Shown: positions 7,181 to 14,830 of the stretch, one piece after another | Numbering within the stretch: the stretch's first letter is position 1 | Layout: each line of letters begins with the position of its first letter | DNA from: Pseudomonadota bacterium | GTDB lineage: Bacteria > Pseudomonadota > Gammaproteobacteria > Steroidobacterales > Steroidobacteraceae | Assembly (NCBI GenBank): GCA_023433705.1 | Contig: JAEYUC010000026.1 | Location: 1 to 22,689, forward strand | Reading direction: 5' to 3' | Length of the DNA: 22,689 nucleotides | The notes under the pieces: generated by a model | Told to the model about the DNA's origin: nothing | The model's input: only the letters and a program-made list of their open reading frames with translations | The model's database searches: none | Translations under genes and position numbers: made by a program

Positions 7181-9562
7181 TCACCAGGAACGTTCAAAGA
7201 TGAGGCCGATGATGGGAAATGCTTCCCCTTCGTCCGCGACGATCACGCCCCGCCGCGGGTCGAACTCCTGCGCATCGGACCCAGGCCCCGCATAGACGTT
7301 GATCACATCGAGGAATGCGACCAGGTCCACCGGCCCAAGAGTACGCCGGTAATCGACCCGGATATTGAGCGAGTGATAGTCATCGAGCAGAAGCGCGTTC
7401 GGCTCCGTCAGTTCCTTCGAGTACCGCAGCGGCTGTCCGGCTCCCAGCACGTCACTATTGATGATGAAGGCGTCCGTGGGTCGCCCGGTCGCCCATTTCC
7501 AGCGTGCACCGACCTTCCACCGTTCGCTGATCTCCCAGCTACCGCCGATGGAGAAGAAGTGCTCGCGACTGAAGTCGGCATCATGCTCCCCGAAGCCATC
7601 GTTGTCGTCGACGCGCGCATTGTTGTACGCGTAGACGATGTTTCCAAACCAGCCATTCGCAAAATTCCGCGACAGAACGACGTCCACGCCGAGATTCGTG
7701 CCTTCCCCGTCGTTCGTGACCCGGCCACTCGTGCGTTCCTGCGCGACGACGAGATTATCGAGCCACTGATAATACGGCTCCACGAGCAGCGACCAGTTAG
7801 GGCCGAAGTACTTCTCGAAGCCGACGCTCACGTGAGTGATTCGCTCGTTTTCGATACCGAAGTTCTCCGGGCTCGCCGCGCGAACCAGGAAGCGCGGCGA
7901 CTGATAGAACACGCCCGCGGTTGCCGACACGCGCGTGCCCGGCGCGGGGCGCCAGTTCGCCGCAAGCCGCGGAGAGACGAGTGATTCGTCCGAAAAGCCA
8001 TCGCGATCGTAACGAAGCCCGGCTCTCAGATCCCAGCGATCGAACTCGAACACCTGCTCGCCGTAGGCGGCATAGCTAGTCTCCTTCGCTTCATACACCG
8101 AGTCGACGCTATCCGGTGTCAACGTGATGTATTGCTGACCGGGCGGGCGCGGATCGGTCGAACGATAGACGAAGCGGTCCCAGTCCTCCCTGAGCAAAGT
8201 CGTGTAATCGACGTCGGTCTGCCAGACGCGCAGCCCGGCCGATACCTGGCCGAGACGATTGCGAGTCACGAAGTCGCTGTGCAAGCCGATCTCGGTTTCC
8301 TTTTCGGTGACGGTCATCAAGCGCTCGCGCACCGGTACCTCCGCGGCCGGCGTGCCCTCCGGCACGAGGTCCGGATACGCCTCACCCTCCGCTGAAGTCT
8401 TGTCGTTCGAGCGAAGGTAGAGCCGATTCGTCCATTCACCGCTCTCCCCGACCAGGTGGCGCCACGTCAGCCCCGCCAGGTACAGGTCCTGCTCGGTCTC
8501 GATGAGCGACACGTCCTCGAAGTTAGGCGACTCGAGCACGTTGTCTATGTCGCGCGTGTATTCCTCCGGGGCGTAAACACCCAGGAATTCGATCGTGTCG
8601 CCCGAATCGAGTGTAGTAACTGTCTTGAGGACGATATCGGTGAGCTTCGGCTGACCAATGTCCAATTCTTCGATCATCTCGAAGACGCGGCCGAAATCGA
8701 ACTGACGCGCCGTGAAGAACATGGTCGTATCGTCGTGGATCCCGCTCGGCCCCTCGTAGCCGAGTTCGAGGCCCGCGATGTCCACCCGCAGGCTGGCGCT
8801 GGGCGTCGGGCTTCCGCCCGCGACATCGAGCTTCAACAGCGAACCGGAGCGCCCTCCGTATGCGGCGCTCCAGCCGCCGGGCGAGAACTCGGCGCTCGCG
8901 ATGGAGTTAGGCGCGAAGATCGAGTAGCGACCACCGCCACCGATGTCCTCCTCCTCGCCGAGTGTCTGGTCGAAGTGCACCACACGATCGAAGGGAAACT
9001 CGTCGATCAGGATCAGGTTGTCCCGAGGTCCGCGGCCGCGCACGGAGAAGCTGGCGAATTCGCCGGTGGATACGAGTCCCGGCAAGCCGTCCAGCGCTCG
9101 CATGACATCGCTGCCCGTCCCAGCGGCGCTGCGCAGTTCTTCGCGGTTCAGTAGTGAGTTGCTCACCGCCCCATTCGGGTCGGCAGTCTGCGCGCGGGCT
9201 TGAACCAGGACCTCCTCGAGCGGCGCGGTGTGGGGGAGCATCTCGAGATCGAGCGGAGTTACCCTGCGGCCGACGACGCGCACGCTGGGTTCGTTGACAG
9301 TCAACAAGCCAGGGCCAGTAGCCGTTACCGCATAGAGTCCGGCCTCGAGGTTGCCTAATTCGACGACGCCATCGGCCTGCGTACGACCGCTAACAACCTT
9401 GCCGTCACGGCCTGAAGCGGTCACGGTCACGCCCTCGATGGGCCGCCGCGTCTCCATGCTGACGATGGCAATGCGCATTCCGCCATCCGCGCCTTGGGCC
9501 ATCGCAACAGACGATGCGCAGATGACCAGCAGTCCTGCTAGAAGCCGAATGGTTCGTTTCAT
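7181..9562 (-). CDS. TonB-dependent outer-membrane receptor with carboxypeptidase-regulatory-like N-domain
   Basis: From the ATG at 9562 (GAGGAG six bases upstream) the product has 793 residues. A signal peptide (about 1-22, ending AMA-Q) is followed by a beta-sandwich CarboxypepD_reg-like domain (about 25-112). The plug begins with LEEVLVQA at 115-122 and contains SFSVRGRGPRDNLILIDEFP at 171-190, after which comes a beta-barrel to the aromatic carboxy end FERSW. TonB receptors import scarce large substrates such as siderophores or glycans. No canonical catechol, haem or SusC signature is clear, so the substrate is open. The gene leads an operon with a response regulator and histidine kinase, as in PfeA/PfeRS and PirA/PirRS siderophore systems of Pseudomonas. 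An in-frame codon at 9610 adds 16 residues before the signal peptide and is unlikely. Confidence 0.93.
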   Translation of the reverse strand: MKRTIRLLAGLLVICASSVAMAQGADGGMRIAIVSMETRRPIEGVTVTASGRDGKVVSGRTQADGVVELGNLEAGLYAVTATGPGLLTVNEPSVRVVGRRVTPLDLEMLPHTAPLEEVLVQARAQTADPNGAVSNSLLNREELRSAAGTGSDVMRALDGLPGLVSTGEFASFSVRGRGPRDNLILIDEFPFDRVVHFDQTLGEEEDIGGGGRYSIFAPNSIASAEFSPGGWSAAYGGRSGSLLKLDVAGGSPTPSASLRVDIAGLELGYEGPSGIHDDTTMFFTARQFDFGRVFEMIEELDIGQPKLTDIVLKTVTTLDSGDTIEFLGVYAPEEYTRDIDNVLESPNFEDVSLIETEQDLYLAGLTWRHLVGESGEWTNRLYLRSNDKTSAEGEAYPDLVPEGTPAAEVPVRERLMTVTEKETEIGLHSDFVTRNRLGQVSAGLRVWQTDVDYTTLLREDWDRFVYRSTDPRPPGQQYITLTPDSVDSVYEAKETSYAAYGEQVFEFDRWDLRAGLRYDRDGFSDESLVSPRLAANWRPAPGTRVSATAGVFYQSPRFLVRAASPENFGIENERITHVSVGFEKYFGPNWSLLVEPYYQWLDNLVVAQERTSGRVTNDGEGTNLGVDVVLSRNFANGWFGNIVYAYNNARVDDNDGFGEHDADFSREHFFSIGGSWEISERWKVGARWKWATGRPTDAFIINSDVLGAGQPLRYSKELTEPNALLLDDYHSLNIRVDYRRTLGPVDLVAFLDVINVYAGPGSDAQEFDPRRGVIVADEGEAFPIIGLIFERSW

Positions 9563-9632
9563 CCCGATCTCCTCATTGCGCCTGGCGCGATACCCATGAA
9601 CGCTCACCACGCATGAACACTGAGCCTATCGA

Positions 9633-9676
9633 GGTGAAGGCGGCGTGAAGAGCGTGCGAACGCCGCGTGAAGAGCG
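9633..9676. promoter_or_regulatory. tandem 11-bp direct repeats, probable response-regulator binding site
   Basis: Four head-to-tail 11-bp units are visible on the + strand: GGTGAAGGCGG (9633-9643), CGTGAAGAGCG (9644-9654), TGCGAACGCCG (9655-9665) and CGTGAAGAGCG (9666-9676). A weaker fifth unit follows at 9677-9687. Read on the minus strand this is CTTCAC-type hexamers with five-base spacers, the form used by OmpR/PhoB/PmrA-type regulators. It starts 71 bp before the receptor ATG. A weak promoter (TCTTCA at 9651-9646, TAGGCT at 9628-9623, 17-bp spacer) would place the array over the -35 region, as expected for an activator. Confidence 0.6.
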
Positions 9677-9904
9677 CGGCAAGCGGCAGGAATCTGAGCA
9701 ACATGGCGGTTCCTCGACAGTGGATAGTCACCGGAAGCCAAAGTAGCAATCGAGTCTGTCGCGAAACTTGCGGGAGTGAAGTCTGCCGGCGGGATCGGCA
9801 TTACAGCGCTGCATCGATTCCGCGTAGGCAGGAATCTCGGAGGTCCAGTCCGACGTAATTGCTTCACCACTGACTCGTCGGATTAGGGCCATCAGGTCCC
9901 AGAA
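9677..9904. other. non-coding upstream region of the receptor operon
   Basis: This is the remainder of a 438-bp gap between the receptor start and the small ORF stop. I see no supported gene. An 11-bp direct repeat GGCAGGAATCT occurs at 9685-9695 and 9827-9837, of unknown meaning. Short open frames here have no recognisable product. Confidence 0.4.
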
Positions 9905-9935
9905 AGCAAAACCCCCGCCGGTTTCCCGACGAGGG
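9905..9935 (-). terminator. rho-independent terminator after the small ORF
   Basis: On the minus strand, stem CCCTCGTCGG (9935-9926) pairs with CCGGCGGGGG (9921-9912) through ten pairs, two of them G-U. It closes on a GAAA tetraloop and is followed by TTTTGC then TTT. It is nearly the same sequence as the terminator at 19595-19622. Confidence 0.8.
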
Positions 9936-9956
9936 CTTTGAAATTCTTGCATCCGC

Positions 9957-9981
9957 CCATCGTCGCGTACGCGAACGATGG
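9957..9981 (-). other. stable hairpin in the 3' untranslated region of the small ORF
   Basis: CCATCGTCGC (9957-9966) pairs with 9971-9981 around a GTAC loop, ten pairs with one bulged base. It sits between the small ORF stop and the terminator. It has no T-tract, so it is not itself a terminator. It could stabilise the 3' end or be part of a small RNA. Confidence 0.55.
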
Positions 9982-10000
9982 CGGAGCACTTGTTAACTGA

Positions 10001-10192
10001 TCAGCGGATGCGGAACAACCGCAACCCCTGATCGTGGACGACGAACTTCCTGTTCGTAAGAGACAACCGACGCCGGATGCTCTTCACCACACGCTCGTCG
10101 TTCGCGGCTTCGCGAACTTCGGGGCGTGGCGAGGGGGATTGAGCGTCCGTTGCCGCGTGCTCCATGCGCACGGCAAGATTCGACGAAGACAT
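10001..10192 (-). CDS. small hypothetical protein, 63 residues
   Basis: The ORF begins with ATG at 10192 behind AAGGA (spacing about seven) and ends 66 bases before a strong terminator stem, so it looks like a complete small transcription unit. The product is hydrophilic, with a proline- and charge-rich first half and a basic carboxy end (KSIRRRLSLTNRKF then VVHDQGLRLFRIR). It has no signal peptide, membrane helix or cysteine. I do not recognise the family and assign no function. The alternative is a non-coding RNA whose sequence happens to hold an ORF. The ribosome binding site and third-position GC bias favour coding moderately. Confidence 0.5.
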   Translation of the reverse strand: MSSSNLAVRMEHAATDAQSPSPRPEVREAANDERVVKSIRRRLSLTNRKFVVHDQGLRLFRIR

Positions 10193-10317
10193 TCGATATT
10201 CCTTGGTGAAATCGCCGGATTGGCGACGGTGAGGACGATATCAGCCCTGTGTTACAGGAACATCGCGCGTCCGATTGAGTCTCTCTATCCCTTTCGAGGT
10301 GTGGGTAGGTAGAGACA

Positions 10318-10323
10318 TTGACA
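10318..10323 (+). promoter_or_regulatory. possible -35 element upstream of the hydrolase gene
   Basis: A perfect TTGACA stands 66 bp before the GTG at 10389, but no good -10 is found at 16-18 bp (CGGACT at 17). This is weak support for a promoter. The 196-bp gap 10193-10388 shows nothing else. Confidence 0.25.
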
Positions 10324-10388
10324 ACCCTGGGTCATCGTGCCGGACTCTCTGTCATGCGATTCTTCGTAAAGCCGCAGGCGAGGCGCCA

Positions 10389-11078
10389 GTGAGTAAAGGC
10401 GGAGCAGAGCCGCTGACCTTCGCGATCGACAAGACGAATCGCGTCTCCGCGCTCCTACAACTTCCGCCCGGCGCCACGGCGTGTTTGGTGCTTGCACACG
10501 GCGCGGGAGCAGGCATGGACCACCCGTCCATGGCGGCGATCGCGGCGGAGCTCGCCGTCCGCAGAATCGCGACTCTGCGCTTCCAGTTCCCCTACATGGA
10601 GCGTAGCAGCAGGCGGCCGGATCCTCCGCCGGTCTGCCACGCGACCGTGCGTGCGGCCGTCGCGGAGGCTGCCCGCCGCGCGCCCGCGTTGCCGCTGATC
10701 GCGGGCGGCAGGTCCTTCGGCGGACGGATGACCTCGCAAGCGCAGTCCATCGAACCGCTCCCTGGCGTGAAGGGTCTGGCGTTCCTTGGATTTCCGCTGC
10801 ACCCGGCGGGAAAGCCATCCGCCGAGCGCGCCGAGCACCTGAGCTCGGTGGAGATCCCCATGCTGTTCCTGCAGGGCACGCGCGACCAGCTTGCGAAACT
10901 CGAGTTTCTGCAGCCGCTCATCGACCGGCTCGGCGCGCGCGCAACCCTGAAACTGCTGCAGGATGCGGATCATTCGTTTCATGTGCCCGCGCGCACCGGG
11001 CGCAAGGATGCGGAAGTCAGGGCGGAGATGCTTGATTCGCTCGCGACGTGGGTCGAGCAGGCCATTCACACGACGTAG
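10389..11078 (+). CDS. alpha/beta hydrolase, dienelactone-hydrolase/TEX30-like
   Basis: The 229-residue cytoplasmic product has an alpha/beta hydrolase fold. AHGAGAGMDHP at 36-46 is the oxyanion region, S109 in GGRSFGG the nucleophile, D166 in GTRDQL the acid and H195 in DADHSFH the base. The family is the small KANL3/TEX30-type hydrolases, whose natural substrates are mostly unknown. The GTG at 10389 has GAGG shortly upstream and gives a family-like amino end. The longer in-frame ATG at 10275 adds 38 residues that do not look like part of the fold. It stands alone on the plus strand, tail-to-tail with the next lipoprotein gene at a 24-bp distance. Confidence 0.88.
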   Translation: MSKGGAEPLTFAIDKTNRVSALLQLPPGATACLVLAHGAGAGMDHPSMAAIAAELAVRRIATLRFQFPYMERSSRRPDPPPVCHATVRAAVAEAARRAPALPLIAGGRSFGGRMTSQAQSIEPLPGVKGLAFLGFPLHPAGKPSAERAEHLSSVEIPMLFLQGTRDQLAKLEFLQPLIDRLGARATLKLLQDADHSFHVPARTGRKDAEVRAEMLDSLATWVEQAIHTT

Positions 11079-11102
11079 AAACGAGCTCCGCCGCGAAGAC
11101 GC

Positions 11103-11600
11103 TCAAGTCGAATCGCCGCATTCCCTCTTCAAATTGAGTTTGTATTCTTGCGCGGATGCGGTCTCCGAGTCGTTCGCCCTGCGCAAGATGTGAACAAACT
11201 CCGCCGCAGTTGCGAATCCGCTCGAACTCGAATCGACTGAAATGTCTTGGAAGCCTGGCTCCACGACATGCGAAGTCGAGAGCAGGGTTTCAGGTCGCTT
11301 CATGCGATCCGGGAGCTCCCATGCTGGAGCTGTAAACGTCCCATCCACGGCGGTGCTGGTTTCAATGGCTCGTACGCAGACAAACTGACTATCGACCAGA
11401 ACGCTGACCTCCTTGCGCCAAGTGACGAGCACGTCGGCACCGGCCAGCGGCACGAGGACCCATGCTGCGCGGGGAGACGAAGGATTGGTTACTTCAAAGA
11501 CGCGCCCGTGAACAGCGGGCGCCGATCGCACCGGGTCCTCGCAAGCTGCAAACAGAAGTGCGGACACGCTCACTGCGATCAATAGAGATCGGGTTTGCAT
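11103..11600 (-). CDS. hypothetical lipoprotein
   Basis: The 165-residue precursor has a hydrophobic signal with lipobox LFAAC (C20), so the mature part is probably a lipid-anchored envelope protein. The body has the look of a carboxypeptidase-regulatory-like beta-sandwich: HGRVFEVTN at about 31-39, then an ADVLVTW strand, a cysteine strand FVCVRAIET and TAVDGTFTAPAWE around 84-95. Such domains are usually structural or binding modules. I do not recognise a specific family. No strong ribosome binding site is seen before the ATG. The gene is divergent from the secreted hydrolase gene across a 166-bp gap. Confidence 0.7.
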   Translation of the reverse strand: MQTRSLLIAVSVSALLFAACEDPVRSAPAVHGRVFEVTNPSSPRAAWVLVPLAGADVLVTWRKEVSVLVDSQFVCVRAIETSTAVDGTFTAPAWELPDRMKRPETLLSTSHVVEPGFQDISVDSSSSGFATAAEFVHILRRANDSETASAQEYKLNLKRECGDST

Positions 11601-11766
11601 TTGAGCATGCTGCCGTCATGAGCTCCGTTTCGCAAATGCGGGCCCGTCGTTTCATTTTCCGTAACGCGCGATGTGCCGCTCGTAGCCTTCGGGGGTTGCT
11701 TATGCTGACATCGCCTTCGATCGAGCGACGCTAGGATCGGGGCACGTGTTCCGCAGGTGATCGATC

Positions 11767-13155
11767 ATGCACGCACTTTCAGCATGCCTGGTTCGGCGAG
11801 CCCTCGTGGCATCGGTGCTCATGGTGTCCACGGCGTTCACCAATGCCGACATGGTTAATCCTGCCGCGGGCGGCGAACTCGAAGCTTATGTGACGCAGCG
11901 GGACGAGAGCTTTCGTTGGCGCGAAATAAGATCCGGTCGCATCGGCAAGGTCGAGTACACGGAGTTCCTGTTGACCTCGCAGACGTGGCGGGGCATCGAG
12001 TGGAAGCATCAGCTCTATCTACTGCGTCCGTCGGGGATGAAAGCGGATGTACGCAGCGCGCTGCTGTTCGTGCACGGCGGACGTTGGAAGCCTGAATATG
12101 AGACGGAAACACGCGCGGCGAAATTGCCCCGCGAAGCACCGTACTTCGCACGTTTGACGGAGGCGATCGGCGCGCCCGTCGGTATCTTGAGGCAAGTGCC
12201 GTTCCAGCCGATCTTCGAGCGCCGGGAAGATGCGCTCATCGCCTATACGCTGGATCAATACTTGAGAACCGGCGAGCGCGACTGGCCCGTGCTGCTGCCG
12301 ATGGTCAAGAGCGCGGTGCGTGCGATGGATGCCATGCAGAGCATTGCGCGCGAGCGATGGAACATCGCGCTGACGCAGTTCACGGTGGCGGGCGCCTCGA
12401 AGCGCGGTTGGACGTCCTGGCTCACCGCGGCGGTCGATCCGCGCGTCATGGCCGTCGCGCCGATGGTGATCGATGTGCTCAACATGCGCGCGCAGATGGA
12501 TCTGCAGCGCGCGACGTGGGGCGAGCTGTCGGATGAGATCCAGGACTACGCATCGCTCGATCTGCCTTCGAGACTCGGGAGCGAGCGCGGTGCCGAGCTC
12601 TTGTCGATGGTCGATCCGTTCAGCTACCGAGCCGGGCTCACGCAGCCGAAGCTCATCATGCTGAGCACGAACGACCGCTACTGGCCGCTCGATGCGCTGA
12701 AGCTCTACTGGTCCGAGCTTCCCGAGCCCAAGAACGTCATTTATGTGCCTAACCAGGGGCATGGTTTGCGCGACGCTGCGCGCGTCATCGGAGCCTTGAG
12801 CGCGGTGCATCGCTATGCGGCATCGAACAAGACACTTCCGCGCACCAGGTGGTCGTTTGCGTCGACGGACGATGCGCTCGAGATTCGCGTCGACGCGGAT
12901 CGGCCCGTAGCGCGCGTGCTGATCTGGAGCGCGGAGAGTGCGACGAAGGATTTTCGTGAAGCGCGCTGGACATCTCGCCGATGCAGGAAGCGAAACGAGG
13001 GACACCTCTGCACGGTGGCGCGCGGCGAGATGCAGTACACAGCCGTGTTCGCGGAGACGTCTTTCAAGGATCAGGGTGCGCCGCTCTTCTCCACGACAAC
13101 GACGGTTTGCATCGTGCGACGAGACGCGAAGTCGAACGAGGATTGTCGAAGCTGA
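11767..13155 (+). CDS. PhoPQ-activated pathogenicity-related family hydrolase (PqaA-like), secreted
   Basis: The 462-residue product has a signal peptide (about 1-27, cleavage near TNA-D). The body matches the PhoPQ_related family (Salmonella PqaA): LFVHGG at 100-105, a nucleophile S211 in VAGASKRGWTSW, an acidic D303 in LSTNDRYWPLDA and a base H332 in NQGHGL. The carboxy third (about 365-462) is a beta-rich domain. PqaA itself is PhoP-dependent and linked to polymyxin resistance; the enzymatic substrate of the family is not known. AGGTG precedes the ATG. No PhoP-type regulator lies beside it. It converges on selO with a 36-bp gap. Confidence 0.9.
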   Translation: MHALSACLVRRALVASVLMVSTAFTNADMVNPAAGGELEAYVTQRDESFRWREIRSGRIGKVEYTEFLLTSQTWRGIEWKHQLYLLRPSGMKADVRSALLFVHGGRWKPEYETETRAAKLPREAPYFARLTEAIGAPVGILRQVPFQPIFERREDALIAYTLDQYLRTGERDWPVLLPMVKSAVRAMDAMQSIARERWNIALTQFTVAGASKRGWTSWLTAAVDPRVMAVAPMVIDVLNMRAQMDLQRATWGELSDEIQDYASLDLPSRLGSERGAELLSMVDPFSYRAGLTQPKLIMLSTNDRYWPLDALKLYWSELPEPKNVIYVPNQGHGLRDAARVIGALSAVHRYAASNKTLPRTRWSFASTDDALEIRVDADRPVARVLIWSAESATKDFREARWTSRRCRKRNEGHLCTVARGEMQYTAVFAETSFKDQGAPLFSTTTTVCIVRRDAKSNEDCRS

Positions 13156-13191
13156 GGACTCGCCATAGAGGACATTCCATCCCCGTACGAT

Positions 13192-14661
13192 TCAAGTCCC
13201 GCAGAACGTCTGGCGCACGCGCTCGGCCGGCGCCGGAGGCTGCTCGAAGTCCTCGAAGCCAGGCTGGTCGTCGAAAGGATGCTCGAGGATATTCAGCAGC
13301 CGATGGAACGGCCCGAAGTCCGCATGCGTCGAGGCCGCTTCGAGCGCCGCCTCCACCCGGTGGTTGCGCGGAATGAAGGCCGGGTTCACGCGGCGCATGT
13401 TCGCAGCGCGTTCGGCCGCACCTTGCGGCTCGGTTGCGAGGCGTTCGCGCCAGCGCCGCAGCCACTCTTCGATTCCGGTCGATGGCGCAAATAGCTCGTG
13501 TATCGCGGCGTCGTTGCCCGCCTCTTCGGCACACCCCGCCAGACGACGAAACGTCAGCGTGAAATCGGCCCCGGCCGATTGCATCGTCGCCAACAGAGCC
13601 CTGATGAGTTCGACATCGGTTTCGTGCCCGGTCGACAGACCGATCTTGCGGCGCATGCGTGCCAGCAGCTGCGCATCGAAACCCGGCATGAACTCTCTGA
13701 CTGCCGCGGTCGCGAGTCCGATCGCCTTCTCCGAGTCCGCATCGATGAGTGGCAGCAGGGTTTCGGCGAACCGCGCGAGATTCCATTGCGCGATGGCGGG
13801 CTGATTGCCATACGCATACCGGCCGCCATGGTCGATCGAACTGAACACGGTGTTCACGTCATAGTGATCCATGAATGCACACGGCCCGTAATCGATCGTC
13901 TCGCCCGAGATGGCCATGTTGTCCGTGTTCATGACGCCATGGATGAAGCCGACGCCCATCCAATCCGCGATCAACGCGGCCTGTCGCTGCGTGACGGCTT
14001 CGAGCACCGCGAGCGCGGGTAGTTTGGCGTCACGCGTTTCGGGGTAATGCCGATCAATGACGTAGTTCAGCAGTTCTCGAACCGCATCGTGATCCTCGCG
14101 AACCGCGAAGTATTCGAAGGTACCGACACGAACGTGACTCGCGGCCACACGTGTCAGCACCGCTCCTGGCAGTAGATCGTCGCGAACGACCTGCTCGCCG
14201 GTGGTGACGACCGCGAGCGAGCGCGTGGTCGGAATGCCCAGCGCATGCATGGCTTCGCTGACGAGGTATTCGCGCAGCATCGGTCCCAGCGCCGCGCGCC
14301 CGTCGCCATTTCGCGAGAACGGCGTCCGTCCCGAGCCTTTGAGCTGGATGTCGCGCCGCACGCCGTCGCGCCCCACCCGTTCACCCAGCAAAATGGCGCG
14401 ACCATCGCCGAGCTGCGGCACGAAGCCGCCGAACTGATGGCCTGCGTAGGCCATGGCAATCGGGTCCGCCCCGGGCGGAACCTGGTTGCCCGAGAACCAT
14501 GTTGCGGCTTCACGCTCGAGGACGAGTGGATCGAGACCGAGTTCTTCCGCCAGTCGGGAGTTGAAGACAACCAGCCGTGGATCCTTGACTGGCGCCGGCG
14601 CAACCCGCGCGTAGAACCGCGACGGCAGTTCAGCGTAAGTGTTTTGAAAGCCGAGATGCAT
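13192..14661 (-). CDS. selO: SelO/YdiU protein adenylyltransferase
   Basis: The 489-residue pseudokinase-fold enzyme transfers AMP from ATP to Ser/Thr/Tyr of target proteins and takes part in redox-stress responses in E. coli. Visible motifs are YAGHQFGGFVPQLGDGRA at 72-89, LKGSGRTPFSR with K108 at 107-117, GPMLREYLVSEAMHALGIPT at 126-145, the catalytic MNTDNM with D247, and the metal-binding IDYGP with D257. The carboxy end is FCGT with C487, at the site that holds selenocysteine in animal SelO. The length fits bacterial members. Only this ATG is usable, as an in-frame stop lies nine codons upstream. The ribosome binding site is weak. Confidence 0.96.
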   Translation of the reverse strand: MHLGFQNTYAELPSRFYARVAPAPVKDPRLVVFNSRLAEELGLDPLVLEREAATWFSGNQVPPGADPIAMAYAGHQFGGFVPQLGDGRAILLGERVGRDGVRRDIQLKGSGRTPFSRNGDGRAALGPMLREYLVSEAMHALGIPTTRSLAVVTTGEQVVRDDLLPGAVLTRVAASHVRVGTFEYFAVREDHDAVRELLNYVIDRHYPETRDAKLPALAVLEAVTQRQAALIADWMGVGFIHGVMNTDNMAISGETIDYGPCAFMDHYDVNTVFSSIDHGGRYAYGNQPAIAQWNLARFAETLLPLIDADSEKAIGLATAAVREFMPGFDAQLLARMRRKIGLSTGHETDVELIRALLATMQSAGADFTLTFRRLAGCAEEAGNDAAIHELFAPSTGIEEWLRRWRERLATEPQGAAERAANMRRVNPAFIPRNHRVEAALEAASTHADFGPFHRLLNILEHPFDDQPGFEDFEQPPAPAERVRQTFCGT

Positions 14662-14830
14662 GACGGCGGGCTCGATGTGCTCGATTCAACGCTTGACACC
14701 ATACCTGCCTGCGATCATGAACGCCTGGAAGAATTTCACGGTCAGCACCATGCCGCTCGAGGTAGTAAGAAAGTTCGTAATCACTCACCGGCGCGTGAAG
14801 TGAGGGGACTTCGGCTAAGCTTGGACGCGT

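Noticed and set aside
9685..9837. 11-bp direct repeat GGCAGGAATCT at 9685-9695 and 9827-9837
   Set aside because: Only two copies, 142 bp apart, with no dyad or helical phasing; could be chance.
9728..9952. Minus-strand ORF (74 codons, or 54 from an internal ATG at 9889) between the terminator and the receptor operon
   Set aside because: The longer form starts inside the terminator hairpin; the shorter has only a weak GGGA at poor spacing. No recognisable product.
12019..13005. Long minus-strand open frame of 328 codons
   Set aside because: It lies antisense to the PqaA-like gene, which has clear hydrolase motifs and a signal peptide. The antisense product is arginine-rich and shows no domain, as is common in GC-rich DNA.
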